This document shows, piece after piece, positions 7,886 through 15,194 of a DNA stretch of 32,709 nucleotides. The stretch's first letter is position 1; each line of letters opens with the position of its first letter. The stretch comes from Thermoplasmata archaeon (GTDB lineage Archaea > Thermoplasmatota > Thermoplasmata > Thermoplasmatales > Thermoplasmataceae): positions 1-32,709 of the forward strand of contig JAKAAK010000004.1 of the NCBI GenBank assembly GCA_021797025.1. Direction: 5' to 3'. Under the pieces are notes generated by a model. The model was not told the origin of the DNA. It searched no databases and saw only the letters and a program-made list of their open reading frames with translations. The position numbers and the translations under genes are program-made.

Positions 7886-9727
7886 TTATTTATTGAAGTT
7901 TGCACCTTTTTTCCTCATAGCCCTGTTCAATTTTACAGCGGCCCGTATAACACCGAGATGTGTAATAGCCTGAGGGAAATTCCCCAGCATTTCATTGCTA
8001 TTATCAAAATTCACTTCCTCCGAGAATAGCATTAAATGGTTGGAGTATGATAACAGATCCTCAAATATTTCCTTGGCATCCTTTATACGGTCCATGAGGA
8101 TTAAATCTTCCACGTACCAGAAAGAGAGTAAAAGAAATCCGTTGTCCTTGCCTGTCAACCCATCATCGTTTTTGTACCTGATAAAAATTCCATCCTTATT
8201 TTTTAAATCCCTTTCAACCTTTTCCAGAGTCGAAAGAAATTTTGGATCGCTGGCTTTGATAAATCCAGTGAGGGGCATTCTGAGAATGGATCCATCTACC
8301 TCTTCACTGCCGTAATACTGTGTAAATGCATTTACATTTGAATTGTATCCCTTCTCCATGATTTCTTCTCTAATCTCTGTCCTGACTTTCATCCATTCCC
8401 GGTAGGGTGCATGGTAACCAAGTGATTTTCCCATGAGAATAGCCCTGTGGAATGCAGTCCATGATATGAATTTGGAATAGAGATAGTGCTTCGGCTCAGA
8501 CCGGAATTCCCAAATGCTGGAATCTGGCACCTGCCATATATCCTTTAAAGTGTCCAGTATTTCTATAATAAAATCCCACAGATATGTTGTAACCAGCCCG
8601 CCTGCCTCATAGAACCTGAATACTGCATTCACAATTGACCCGTACTGGTCTATCTGCAATTGATCTGAAGCCTTGTTTCCAATCCTTACGGGTCTGGAAT
8701 TCATATAACCTGAAAAATTTATATCTATTTCATCCGTATTGTCTGTAGAATTGATAGGATATATTGTTCTTACTCTTGAATCTTTTTGGACTATTGCCAT
8801 TAAATCATACAGGAATTTTGAAGCCTCATCCTTCAAACCTATAAGGGAAAGTGATTCTATTACATATGCGGTGTCACGTATCCATGTATAACGGTAATCC
8901 CAGTTTCTTTCGCCACCTATGATTTCCGGCAAACTTGTAGTAGGAGCTGCAACCATCATTCCGGTGGGTTCATAGAATAGTCCTTTCAGTGTAAGTGCAG
9001 ATCTCAGAACATAATCATAGTAAAGACCACTGTAATTTATTTTACCTGTCCAGGATCTCCAGTAATTCCTGCTTTCCTCAAGCCGGTCATATGAACTGTA
9101 CTGTTCAACACTACCTATTTGCCTCACACCGCTCAATACCACGATCCAGTGGTAAGTCCCTTTCTTCATGGTTATATTATTATAAACCTCCCCATTTCTC
9201 TTATTGAGTTTCAAATTAGTGGAAATTCCCAGTGTATTATTTTTAGAAGAAAAAAGGTAGCCATATCTGTTTTCGTAAATTTTTACATGGTCTGTGCCGA
9301 AATTGAAATCCGGTTTCACATTTACATTAATATCTATATCGGAATATGGTGCCTCGATAAATCTGTGTATTTCAGGAAAATTTATGGTACTGTAACTGGA
9401 AACCGGAAGGAAATCTGTAAGTCTCAAAACAACGTGATCGCTATTTATAAATTCGGTAATGAGTATATTGGTAAATTCCTCGTAATACTGATTTACATGG
9501 CATGCCATCAGTGGTTTGGTTTTAAAGTATCCACCTTTCTGTGCATCCAGAATCGAATCAAAAACCGGATTTGAATTGAAATCAGGGAAACATGCCCAGT
9601 CCACAGTGCCATCAAGCCCAACCAAGGCAGCGGTTCTGTTGTTTACTATGAAGCCATGATCCTTTATTTTTAAATAATACGAACTGTATGTATCCTTTAT
9701 ATTATGTAATCCCCTATATGATCCCAT
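7886..9727 (-). CDS. GH15 enzyme, probably an acidic trehalase
   Basis: A 613-residue glycoside hydrolase of family 15 with an N-terminal beta-sandwich (about 1-230) and a C-terminal (alpha/alpha)6 barrel. Visible barrel landmarks are GGERNWDYRYTWIRDTA (271-287), QIDQYGSIVNA, SIWEFRSEPKHYLYSKF with the likely general acid Glu407, and LFSEEV followed by LGNFPQAITHLG with the likely base at Glu570/571. GH15 is usually glucoamylase, but Thermoplasma homologues have been shown to be trehalases active at acid pH, with catalytic Glu at almost the same positions. Location directly before otsA-otsB supports a trehalase here. A TATA-like ATTATAATATATAA near 9741-9754 precedes the ATG. No signal peptide is apparent, which suggests an intracellular enzyme. 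Confidence 0.9.
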   Translation of the reverse strand: MGSYRGLHNIKDTYSSYYLKIKDHGFIVNNRTAALVGLDGTVDWACFPDFNSNPVFDSILDAQKGGYFKTKPLMACHVNQYYEEFTNILITEFINSDHVVLRLTDFLPVSSYSTINFPEIHRFIEAPYSDIDINVNVKPDFNFGTDHVKIYENRYGYLFSSKNNTLGISTNLKLNKRNGEVYNNITMKKGTYHWIVVLSGVRQIGSVEQYSSYDRLEESRNYWRSWTGKINYSGLYYDYVLRSALTLKGLFYEPTGMMVAAPTTSLPEIIGGERNWDYRYTWIRDTAYVIESLSLIGLKDEASKFLYDLMAIVQKDSRVRTIYPINSTDNTDEIDINFSGYMNSRPVRIGNKASDQLQIDQYGSIVNAVFRFYEAGGLVTTYLWDFIIEILDTLKDIWQVPDSSIWEFRSEPKHYLYSKFISWTAFHRAILMGKSLGYHAPYREWMKVRTEIREEIMEKGYNSNVNAFTQYYGSEEVDGSILRMPLTGFIKASDPKFLSTLEKVERDLKNKDGIFIRYKNDDGLTGKDNGFLLLSFWYVEDLILMDRIKDAKEIFEDLLSYSNHLMLFSEEVNFDNSNEMLGNFPQAITHLGVIRAAVKLNRAMRKKGANFNK

Positions 9728-9794
9728 TGAAAATAAAGCATTATAATATATAAAGAGTTTTTGAAGTGGCCAATAAATATTCAGATATTACCAT

Positions 9795-9929
9795 TCAATG
9801 CTTCTGAATGTGATTTTCTGAAATTATTTTTCCCAGTACCCTGATTCTCCTTGACATCTTTCCGATATTCAGTGTCCACAGGACTGTAACGAACAGCGTT
9901 ACTCCGGTATAAGCTGATAAAATAATATA
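9795..9929 (-). pseudogene. Start-less membrane-helix coding stretch in frame with the zinc-ribbon gene
   Basis: Immediately after the TGA stop of the zinc-ribbon gene (9930-9932), the same frame stays open for 44 codons. It encodes a hydrophobic helix (ILSAYTGVTLFVTVLWTL) followed by a basic segment (GKMSRRIRVLGKII), ending at a TGA at 9795-9797. That is a convincing membrane anchor with positive-inside tail, but the frame has no ATG, GTG or TTG before an internal Met. It may be the severed end of a longer zinc-ribbon membrane protein, a readthrough extension, or a small protein with an unusual start. A short CcmD-like protein is a weak alternative. Confidence 0.4.
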
Positions 9930-10163
9930 TCAGGATTCATTATCTCCCTCATCTTCCTCCATGGTTCCGACGGTAACTTCGTCATCCTCAGTAACATGGT
10001 ATCTTGATCTTTTATGGCACTCCGGGCATTTGCATGAAAATACATGTGGTCCATATCTGAATATTACGCCGACTTCAGGATCAGAAAGAGAATTCCACTG
10101 TGAATAATTCACTGTAAATTCATTTCCACATTTCGGACATTTAACACGGTATTCTTCTGTCAT
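9930..10163 (-). CDS. Small zinc-ribbon protein
   Basis: A 77-residue protein with two metal-binding knuckles, KCPKCGNEF (about residues 8-16) and SCKCPECHKRSRYHV (about 43-57), which together form one C2C2 zinc ribbon. The spacer contains aromatic and polar residues and the tail is strongly acidic (EEDEGDNES). Such proteins are common in archaea as nucleic-acid or protein adaptors; this family is not recognised. The reading frame continues past the stop into a membrane-helix coding stretch (9795-9929), so the protein may have lost, or conditionally gain, a C-terminal anchor. A perfect palindrome covers its promoter region (10171-10189). It is divergent from the first Vps4-like gene. Confidence 0.75.
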   Translation of the reverse strand: MTEEYRVKCPKCGNEFTVNYSQWNSLSDPEVGVIFRYGPHVFSCKCPECHKRSRYHVTEDDEVTVGTMEEDEGDNES

Positions 10164-10170
10164 TATTATC

Positions 10171-10189
10171 GTTCTATATATAATAGAAC
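10171..10189. promoter_or_regulatory. Operator-like palindrome
   Basis: GTTCTAT (10171-10177) and ATAGAAC (10183-10189) form a perfect seven-base inverted repeat around ATATA. It lies 8 bases before the zinc-ribbon ATG, next to a TATA-like ATATAAAA (10193-10200), so it would span the start-site region of that promoter. It also lies in the gap shared with the divergent Vps4-like gene. Binding by a regulator is an inference. Confidence 0.45.
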
Positions 10190-10262
10190 AGTATATAAAA
10201 TTTGTTGTAATGTATATTTATGGTCATATGGAATATAAATTGATTTATGGTTGGATTTTAAG

Positions 10263-10274
10263 AAATATTTAATT
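10263..10274 (+). promoter_or_regulatory. TATA-like box of the first Vps4-like gene
   Basis: AAATATTTAATT is centred about 27 bases before the ATG at 10296. This supports 10296 as the start rather than the in-frame ATG at 10251, whose extra 15 residues are hydrophobic and lie before the MIT domain. Confidence 0.5.
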
Positions 10275-10295
10275 ATTTCCATTGTATTGTATATT

Positions 10296-11555
10296 ATGAC
10301 CCTTGTAGATGATTCTATCCTGTTAATAAAGAAGGCGCAAGAAGCAGAAAATAAGAACCGTATAAGAGAGGCCATTGAATTATATACAGGAGCGGCGAAA
10401 CTCCTGGTAGAAGCGTCAAAAGTTAAAAATCCTGAAGTGACGGCACACAGGAAGCAGCAGGCAGAGTACATATTTACCATAGCAGAGAATCTGAAAGAGA
10501 AACTCCATAATATGGAAAATTCTAGGGAAAATAAGATAGATGCATCCAGTGGAAAGGATGAGATTAATAAGCTCGATAAAGAACAGGGTATGAATATGGA
10601 AGCAGAGCAATCAGATCAAAATCAGCTCCAGAAAGAATCCATGCACGTCAATAGTGAAAATAAAGTTATTAAAGATCAGGATCTGAACATGAAAAATACT
10701 CCGGAGGATCAGGAATTTCTTGATGCAATGGGCATTGATAATATAAATATCCCTGACATTTCATTTGATGATGTTGCTGGACTGGATATGGTCAAGGATG
10801 AAGTAAAGGTCAAAATACTTTTACCTCTGGTAAAAAAGGACCTCGCAAAGGTATATGATATCAATGCAGGCGGGGGAATTCTTATGTATGGCCCACCGGG
10901 GAATGGAAAAACGTTCATAGCAAGAGCCATAGCCCATGAAGCCCGTGCATACTTTATCAATATAAATCCTTCCAATTTGCTCAATCAGTGGTTCGGGAGA
11001 TTTGAAAAAAATATTGAAACGCTTTTCAAATATGCATCAAAGCATTCTCCTGCAGTATTATTCTTCGATGAAATTGACGCAATTACCCCTAAGCGGGCTA
11101 AAACCAATTCCAGTTATATGAAAAGGGCTGTTCCGGCACTACTTTCAGAAATGGATGGAATCGTTGCAAGAAAACATACATTGTTAATCATAGGGGCAAC
11201 CAACAATCCATGGGATATTGATGAGGCTTTCCTTAGACCTGGAAGATTTGGAGAGCGCATATATATTCCACCACCTGATGTGAAAGCCAGGAAACTTCTC
11301 TTTGAAATGTATTTAAAAAACGCCATACATGATAAGATGGACTATGATTATCTTTCCAGTATTACAGAAAATTTCTCTGCTGCTGATATAAAATACGTTT
11401 GCAATAAAACAAAGGAGAATGTATTCAAAGAAGCCACAAAAACAGGCGTTGTGAGAAATATAACAGAAAATGATATCTTAGAAGTTGTAAATGCCAGCAA
11501 ACCATCAGTTAACAATGAACTTCTGGCCAAATATATAAAATTCCGAGACGCATAA
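10296..11555 (+). CDS. MIT-domain AAA ATPase, Vps4/CdvC type (paralogue A)
   Basis: A 419-residue AAA ATPase of the Vps4/CdvC kind, which disassembles or remodels ESCRT-III polymers. Residues 1-72 form a three-helix MIT domain (SILLIKKAQEAENKNRIREA onward). A long, charged, Asn/Gln-rich linker (about 73-145) follows. The AAA core has Walker A GPPGNGKT (199-206), pore loop QWFGRFEK, Walker B FFDEID (256-261) and the second region of homology GATNNPWDIDEAFLRPGRF (300-318). The C-terminal helix KPSVNNELLAKYIKF matches the Vps4 end. The linker is much longer than in the second paralogue at 12426-13529. The gene is convergent with the ESCRT-III gene. With two paralogues side by side, a shared or divided role on the same substrate is likely. 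Confidence 0.9.
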   Translation: MTLVDDSILLIKKAQEAENKNRIREAIELYTGAAKLLVEASKVKNPEVTAHRKQQAEYIFTIAENLKEKLHNMENSRENKIDASSGKDEINKLDKEQGMNMEAEQSDQNQLQKESMHVNSENKVIKDQDLNMKNTPEDQEFLDAMGIDNINIPDISFDDVAGLDMVKDEVKVKILLPLVKKDLAKVYDINAGGGILMYGPPGNGKTFIARAIAHEARAYFININPSNLLNQWFGRFEKNIETLFKYASKHSPAVLFFDEIDAITPKRAKTNSSYMKRAVPALLSEMDGIVARKHTLLIIGATNNPWDIDEAFLRPGRFGERIYIPPPDVKARKLLFEMYLKNAIHDKMDYDYLSSITENFSAADIKYVCNKTKENVFKEATKTGVVRNITENDILEVVNASKPSVNNELLAKYIKFRDA

Positions 11556-11675
11556 AGTTTTATTGCTGCCTGAATTGCACATCCTGACTTCCTTTACACA
11601 CTCATGCATAGGATTTCCGCTTCTAAATGCTAGAATGATGGATATCAATCAAATATTCATCTTAAATAAAACATA

Positions 11676-11693
11676 TAGAATTTTTAAATTCTA
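11676..11693. terminator. AT-rich hairpin between convergent ESCRT-region genes
   Basis: TAGAATTT (11676-11683) pairs with AAATTCTA (11686-11693) around TT. It lies in the 168-base gap between the stop codons of the convergent Vps4-like A and ESCRT-III genes. Archaeal termination usually relies on T-runs more than hairpins, so a terminator role is only possible. Nothing else was seen in this gap. Confidence 0.3.
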
Positions 11694-11723
11694 CATTCTA
11701 ATAATCCTTTCATCCGAAAAAAA

Positions 11724-12365
11724 TTAATTTGAATGCTCTTCCTGGGTTTTCTTGGCCTGATTTATTATATCTTCCAGGCGCTTTTCTTCTGCAGTTAGAG
11801 GTTTGGCTTCTGTATGGGGAGTGGATTCTACATAATCGGTAGAACTTTTGTTCTCAGTCATGGAATTTACAATATCCTGGGCCTTCGGGGTTTTCACCTG
11901 AGCAGTTGAAGTAACTGTTGACGATATTGATTCTATCTGATTCATCAAAATATCCGATGCCTGTTCGCTTAATGTCATGGATTTTTCTAAGTCCTGGGTG
12001 AATTGAGCTATCTCTTTCTCAGAAACCTGGCTCAATCTCAGTATATCCGCACTGTCACCGATTGCAGAATTTATAGTGTGTGAAGTTGTCATATACTTTA
12101 ATGTTAGAGATACATTGTCCAATAGCAGTTTCATATCCTCAAGACCGGCTATAGCGGTATCTATCTGGGCCACATTATTAGCAAAAAGCTGAACCTTCTG
12201 GGTATTTCCCTGTTGACTGGCTGTTAAGGCATCTTGATAATAGGCGTCCCTGATTCTCTGATAATCACGGATACCTCTGTTAATTGCCCCTATCTGCGTT
12301 CTAATTTTTGATTGACCTTCCAGAGCCTTTTCTTCGAAATTTTTTCGAATTTTAAAACCAACCAT
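11724..12365 (-). CDS. ESCRT-III-like protein (CdvB/Snf7 type)
   Basis: A 213-residue, almost wholly helical protein with the Snf7/CdvB organisation. A basic N-terminal helix (MVGFKIRKNFEEKALEGQSK), a long helical hairpin (about 20-95: RDYQRIRDAYYQDALTASQQ, then AQIDTAIAGLEDMKLLLDNV) and shorter acidic helices (about 105-148) are followed by a Ser/Thr-rich linker (150-190). The last helix (TAEEKRLEDIINQAKK, 191-206) has MIM1-like spacing (Leu197, Ile200-Ile201, Ala204-Lys205), suited to docking on an MIT domain. There is no winged-helix tail as in Sulfolobus CdvB, which binds CdvA, and no CdvA gene is visible. It is downstream of a second Vps4-like gene on the same strand, 60 bases away. ESCRT-III polymers drive membrane scission in archaeal division and vesicle release. 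Confidence 0.85.
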   Translation of the reverse strand: MVGFKIRKNFEEKALEGQSKIRTQIGAINRGIRDYQRIRDAYYQDALTASQQGNTQKVQLFANNVAQIDTAIAGLEDMKLLLDNVSLTLKYMTTSHTINSAIGDSADILRLSQVSEKEIAQFTQDLEKSMTLSEQASDILMNQIESISSTVTSTAQVKTPKAQDIVNSMTENKSSTDYVESTPHTEAKPLTAEEKRLEDIINQAKKTQEEHSN

Positions 12366-12425
12366 AATAATATGTAATATTAAATACTTATTAAATTTTG
12401 CTATATAAGAATCCCATGTTTCTAA

Positions 12426-13529
12426 TCATTTGATAGTTTTTAGATAGTCGTCGTATTTTTTTATTAATGCATCATCAACAGATGGTTTGATTCCGGAAAT
12501 GACATTGAGAACGTCATTTGTTTCTATATAGACCTTTTTACCCATTTTTACAGCCTCCATAAAACTATTCTCGCGTGTTTTTCTACAAATAAATTCGATA
12601 TCGGCACCTGAATAACGCTCAGTTTTCTGCGCCAGCATATCATAATCAATATTTTTTACTGCCTTAACTTTCATAAGATTGAGCTCCAGTATTTTTTTTC
12701 TTGCCTCATAGTCAGGTAATGGAACATATATTTTAACATCAAACCTACCGGGTCTCATGATGGCTTCATCGATCTTCCATGGATTATTTGTGGCAGCGAT
12801 AATAAAAACATTTTTATTTTTCTGGGAATTCAGACCTCCTACTTCCTGCAATAACTGTGAAACTCCACGCTGGGAGGCGTCTGAATCCGACTCACTCCTC
12901 TTGGGCACCATGGAATCTATCTCGTCAAAAAATATTATGGAGGGAGACAGTAGATACGCTGCCTTGAACAGTGAGGATATATTTTTTTCAAATTCCCCGA
13001 AGAATTTGCTTGACAGGGATGACTGGTTTACATTTATAAAATTAGCCTTAACCTCATTAGCAATAGCCTTAACTATGAATGTTTTGCCAGTACCGGGAGG
13101 ACCGAACAGTAGCATTCCACCGCCGAAGTTTATATCATATTCCTCGGATAATTCTTTATATCTCATTGGATATATTATTTTTGACATGATCTCATTTTTT
13201 ACGTCGTTTAAACCCGCCACATCATTGAAGGTAACATCAGGAATTTCTGGTTCACTAATGTCCAGCGATGCAAGGATTTTCTTTCCCTCTGATGCCTTAT
13301 CGGTGGTAACTGTGTCCTTATCAAGAGATTCTATAATTTTTAATATTGCGGCAGCCTGATCCTGTTTTTTTCTTTTCAAGGCGTCGGGGAGTGTTTTAGT
13401 TAGCTCCGTGATTTTATCATAAGCGATCTTATAAAGTTTTATAGCTTCATCCTTATTGCCCTTGGTTTCAGCATTTATTGCTCTTTCTAGGTATTCGTTT
13501 ATTTCTTTTATTTTTGCATCGTAATTCAT
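12426..13529 (-). CDS. MIT-domain AAA ATPase, Vps4/CdvC type (paralogue B)
   Basis: A 367-residue Vps4/CdvC-type ATPase. The N-terminal MIT domain spans about residues 3-72 (EINEYLERAINAETKGNKDE onward) and is joined by a short linker to the AAA core. The core has Walker A GPPGTGKT (143-150), pore loop KFFGEFEK, Walker B FFDEID (200-205), AATNNPWKIDEAIMRPGRF (245-263) and a C-terminal helix KPSVDDALIKKYDDYLKTIK. This is the more conventional of the two paralogues and resembles crenarchaeal CdvC in length. A strong Shine-Dalgarno GGTGATC overlaps the stop of the upstream unknown gene, so the two are translated from one mRNA. The ESCRT-III gene follows 60 bases downstream and is its likely substrate. 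Confidence 0.92.
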   Translation of the reverse strand: MNYDAKIKEINEYLERAINAETKGNKDEAIKLYKIAYDKITELTKTLPDALKRKKQDQAAAILKIIESLDKDTVTTDKASEGKKILASLDISEPEIPDVTFNDVAGLNDVKNEIMSKIIYPMRYKELSEEYDINFGGGMLLFGPPGTGKTFIVKAIANEVKANFINVNQSSLSSKFFGEFEKNISSLFKAAYLLSPSIIFFDEIDSMVPKRSESDSDASQRGVSQLLQEVGGLNSQKNKNVFIIAATNNPWKIDEAIMRPGRFDVKIYVPLPDYEARKKILELNLMKVKAVKNIDYDMLAQKTERYSGADIEFICRKTRENSFMEAVKMGKKVYIETNDVLNVISGIKPSVDDALIKKYDDYLKTIK

Positions 13530-13530
13530 A

Positions 13531-13537
13531 GATCACC
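13531..13537 (-). promoter_or_regulatory. Shine-Dalgarno of the second Vps4-like gene
   Basis: GGTGATC on the minus strand matches the archaeal anti-Shine-Dalgarno closely, ends two bases before the ATG at 13529 and touches the TAG stop (13537-13539) of the gene upstream. It shows that the unknown gene and Vps4-like B form one operon. Confidence 0.75.
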
Positions 13538-13950
13538 TATTTATCGATAACAGTACCTTTATTAAATAATTTATATTTTTTCCAGCCGCAGATTATTGTA
13601 TTTAATTCAAGTTTAATTTCATATTCTTCTGGAAAAATTGCAAAGCCTACCATTTTATTCCAGACAAATTTCGAAAAAAATAGATAATCTTTATCACCAT
13701 CTCCTTCAAATAAGACCATGTTAACCTTTGTACCGTTCAAAATACCCAGGTCCGGCATTGCAACGTCTGTTTGTTTTTCCTGGTCTGCAGCACGGTTTAT
13801 ATCCGTTATTGCACCTGCTACAAGACATCCTGAATGTACATTATACATTTCTAGAATTTTTTTTGATACATTAATGTAATTAGCAGATGTTGTTTTATTC
13901 TGAATTTCAGAATTATAATGGTGCAGAATCCCTATAACTATAAGTGTCAT
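13537..13950 (-). CDS. Unknown 137-residue protein in operon with Vps4-like B
   Basis: I do not recognise this family. The protein starts with a hydrophobic stretch (MTLIVIGILHHYN), has a short helical segment (NYINVSKKILEMYNVHSG), then a region rich in predicted strands (LNGTKVNMVLFEGDGDKDYL, FSKFVWNKMVGFAIFPEEYE, ELNTIICGWKKYKLFNKG). It looks like a small, mostly beta globular domain rather than a coiled coil, and has none of the features of CdvA. The codon before ATG 13950 is TTG in frame, a less likely start. A TATA-like TATATAA (13980-13986) lies upstream. Its stop is fused to the Shine-Dalgarno of a Vps4-like gene, so a role linked to ESCRT function is plausible but unproven. Confidence 0.7.
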   Translation of the reverse strand: MTLIVIGILHHYNSEIQNKTTSANYINVSKKILEMYNVHSGCLVAGAITDINRAADQEKQTDVAMPDLGILNGTKVNMVLFEGDGDKDYLFFSKFVWNKMVGFAIFPEEYEIKLELNTIICGWKKYKLFNKGTVIDK

Positions 13951-14083
13951 CAAGACATCGATTATTAATAAAACTCCATTATATAAATTTATTTATTAGA
14001 ATAACATAATTAGAATAACATTCATGCTTTCCCATTTTAAATCAGGCGGTTCTCCCACATATGGGTAAATATCTACAAAATTA

Positions 14084-14092
14084 TTTATATTA
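14084..14092 (+). promoter_or_regulatory. TATA box of the racemase/deacylase operon
   Basis: TTTATATTA is centred 24 bases before ATG 14112. It falls inside the longer open frame beginning at 14061, so that upstream ATG would lie ahead of the promoter. This favours 14112 as the true start. Confidence 0.6.
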
Positions 14093-14111
14093 TAAATCGG
14101 TAGACACTGAT

Positions 14112-15194
14112 ATGAAATTGAGTTATAGAAAACTGAAATTGCCGCTGATAAGCCCTTTTACCACAAGCTTTGGCACCGATACAGATAAGGATGTTTTTGT
14201 TTTTATTCTGGAACATAATGGTATCATAGCTTATTCGGAAAGTGTAACGGACGAGAATCCATTTTATGGGCCTGAAGACAATTATACCGCATTCCATATT
14301 ATAAAAGATTATCTTTCACCCATTGTGAAAGAACTGCCCGAACCTGCTGTATTTAATGAGAGATCACAATTAATAAAAGGTAATAATATGGCAAAAGCTG
14401 CTATGGAAATGTTACTATATGATTATCACGCAAAACTGAAAGACCAGCCACTGGATAAATTCATGGGAAAATCTAAGGGCCATACAGATGTTGGAATTTC
14501 CCTGGGAATGGACAAAATTGAAACAACACTGAAAAAAATACAGGATGCCCTGGACAGGGGTTATAAGAGAATCAAGGTAAAGATAATGAAAGGGAAAGAA
14601 ATGGATATATTAGGTTCCGTGAGGGATAGCTTTCCAGATATCACATTAAGTGCAGATGCAAATAGCGATTATACTGAGAAGGATTTTGACCTTGTCAAGA
14701 AAATTGATAGATATGATCTTGTTTATCTGGAACAGCCACTGTATCATGATGATATAATTTATCATGCAAGACTTGCAAAGCAAATGTCCACACCAATATG
14801 CCTGGATGAATCAATAACATCACCTGAGAAGGCACAGAAAGCATTTGAAATTGGTGCTTGCAAAGTTATAAACATTAAGGAGGGACGGTTGGGTGGCATC
14901 GAAAATTCACTTCATGTTATGGATATAGTAAAATCATTCAATGGCCATGTATGGATCGGCGGAATGCTTGAAACCGGAATTGGCAGGGCCTTCAATGTGT
15001 CTATAGCGTCACTGGAAGGTATTAATTATCCAGGCGATACGTCCCCAAATGATAAATATTTCTTACATGATATTGTTAAAAATCCATTCAAAATGGTCAA
15101 TGGCACAATAAAACCTAACAAAGGGAAGGGTACAGGGATACTTATAGATAAGGAGTATCTGAATAAATACACTATTGCTGAAGGTGTTTTATAA
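14112..15194 (+). CDS. Enolase-superfamily racemase (N-acylamino acid racemase/OSBS-like)
   Basis: A 360-residue member of the muconate-lactonizing subgroup of the enolase superfamily. Catalytic residues are all visible: the KxK pair Lys155/Lys157 (IKVKI), metal ligands Asp182 (SADAN), Glu207 (LEQPL) and Asp232 (CLDESI), and Lys256 (NIKEGRLGG) on the opposite face. GGMLETGIGRA (about 283-293) is typical of the o-succinylbenzoate synthase / N-succinylamino acid racemase family. No menaquinone genes are nearby, whereas an M20 deacylase follows with a one-base stop/start overlap (TAATG). N-acylamino acid racemization is therefore the more likely activity. Dipeptide epimerase remains possible. 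ATG 14112 is preferred over 14061 because the protein then begins at the capping-domain strand MKLSYRKLKLPL. Confidence 0.85.
   Translation: MKLSYRKLKLPLISPFTTSFGTDTDKDVFVFILEHNGIIAYSESVTDENPFYGPEDNYTAFHIIKDYLSPIVKELPEPAVFNERSQLIKGNNMAKAAMEMLLYDYHAKLKDQPLDKFMGKSKGHTDVGISLGMDKIETTLKKIQDALDRGYKRIKVKIMKGKEMDILGSVRDSFPDITLSADANSDYTEKDFDLVKKIDRYDLVYLEQPLYHDDIIYHARLAKQMSTPICLDESITSPEKAQKAFEIGACKVINIKEGRLGGIENSLHVMDIVKSFNGHVWIGGMLETGIGRAFNVSIASLEGINYPGDTSPNDKYFLHDIVKNPFKMVNGTIKPNKGKGTGILIDKEYLNKYTIAEGVL

Noticed and set aside
9119..9574. A 151-codon plus-strand open frame inside the GH15 gene
   Set aside because: It lies antisense to a gene with clear family motifs, its product has no recognisable domain, and it has no promoter. 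It is a shadow frame.
9795..9929. Assigning the membrane-helix stretch as a CcmD-like haem-export protein
   Set aside because: The resemblance is only one helix plus basic tail, there is no start codon, and no other cytochrome-maturation genes are present.
10251..10295. Hydrophobic N-terminal extension of the first Vps4-like protein
   Set aside because: It would give a soluble MIT-AAA protein a membrane-like leader. The TATA-like element lies within this stretch, so ATG 10296 is the better start.
10166..10480. A 104-codon minus-strand frame running across the zinc-ribbon/Vps4-like promoter region
   Set aside because: It covers the divergent promoters and the MIT domain coding region on the other strand, so it is not a credible gene.
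12757..13359. A 200-codon plus-strand frame opposite the second Vps4-like gene
   Set aside because: It is the complement of a well-conserved AAA core; the product is low in recognisable structure and lacks a promoter.
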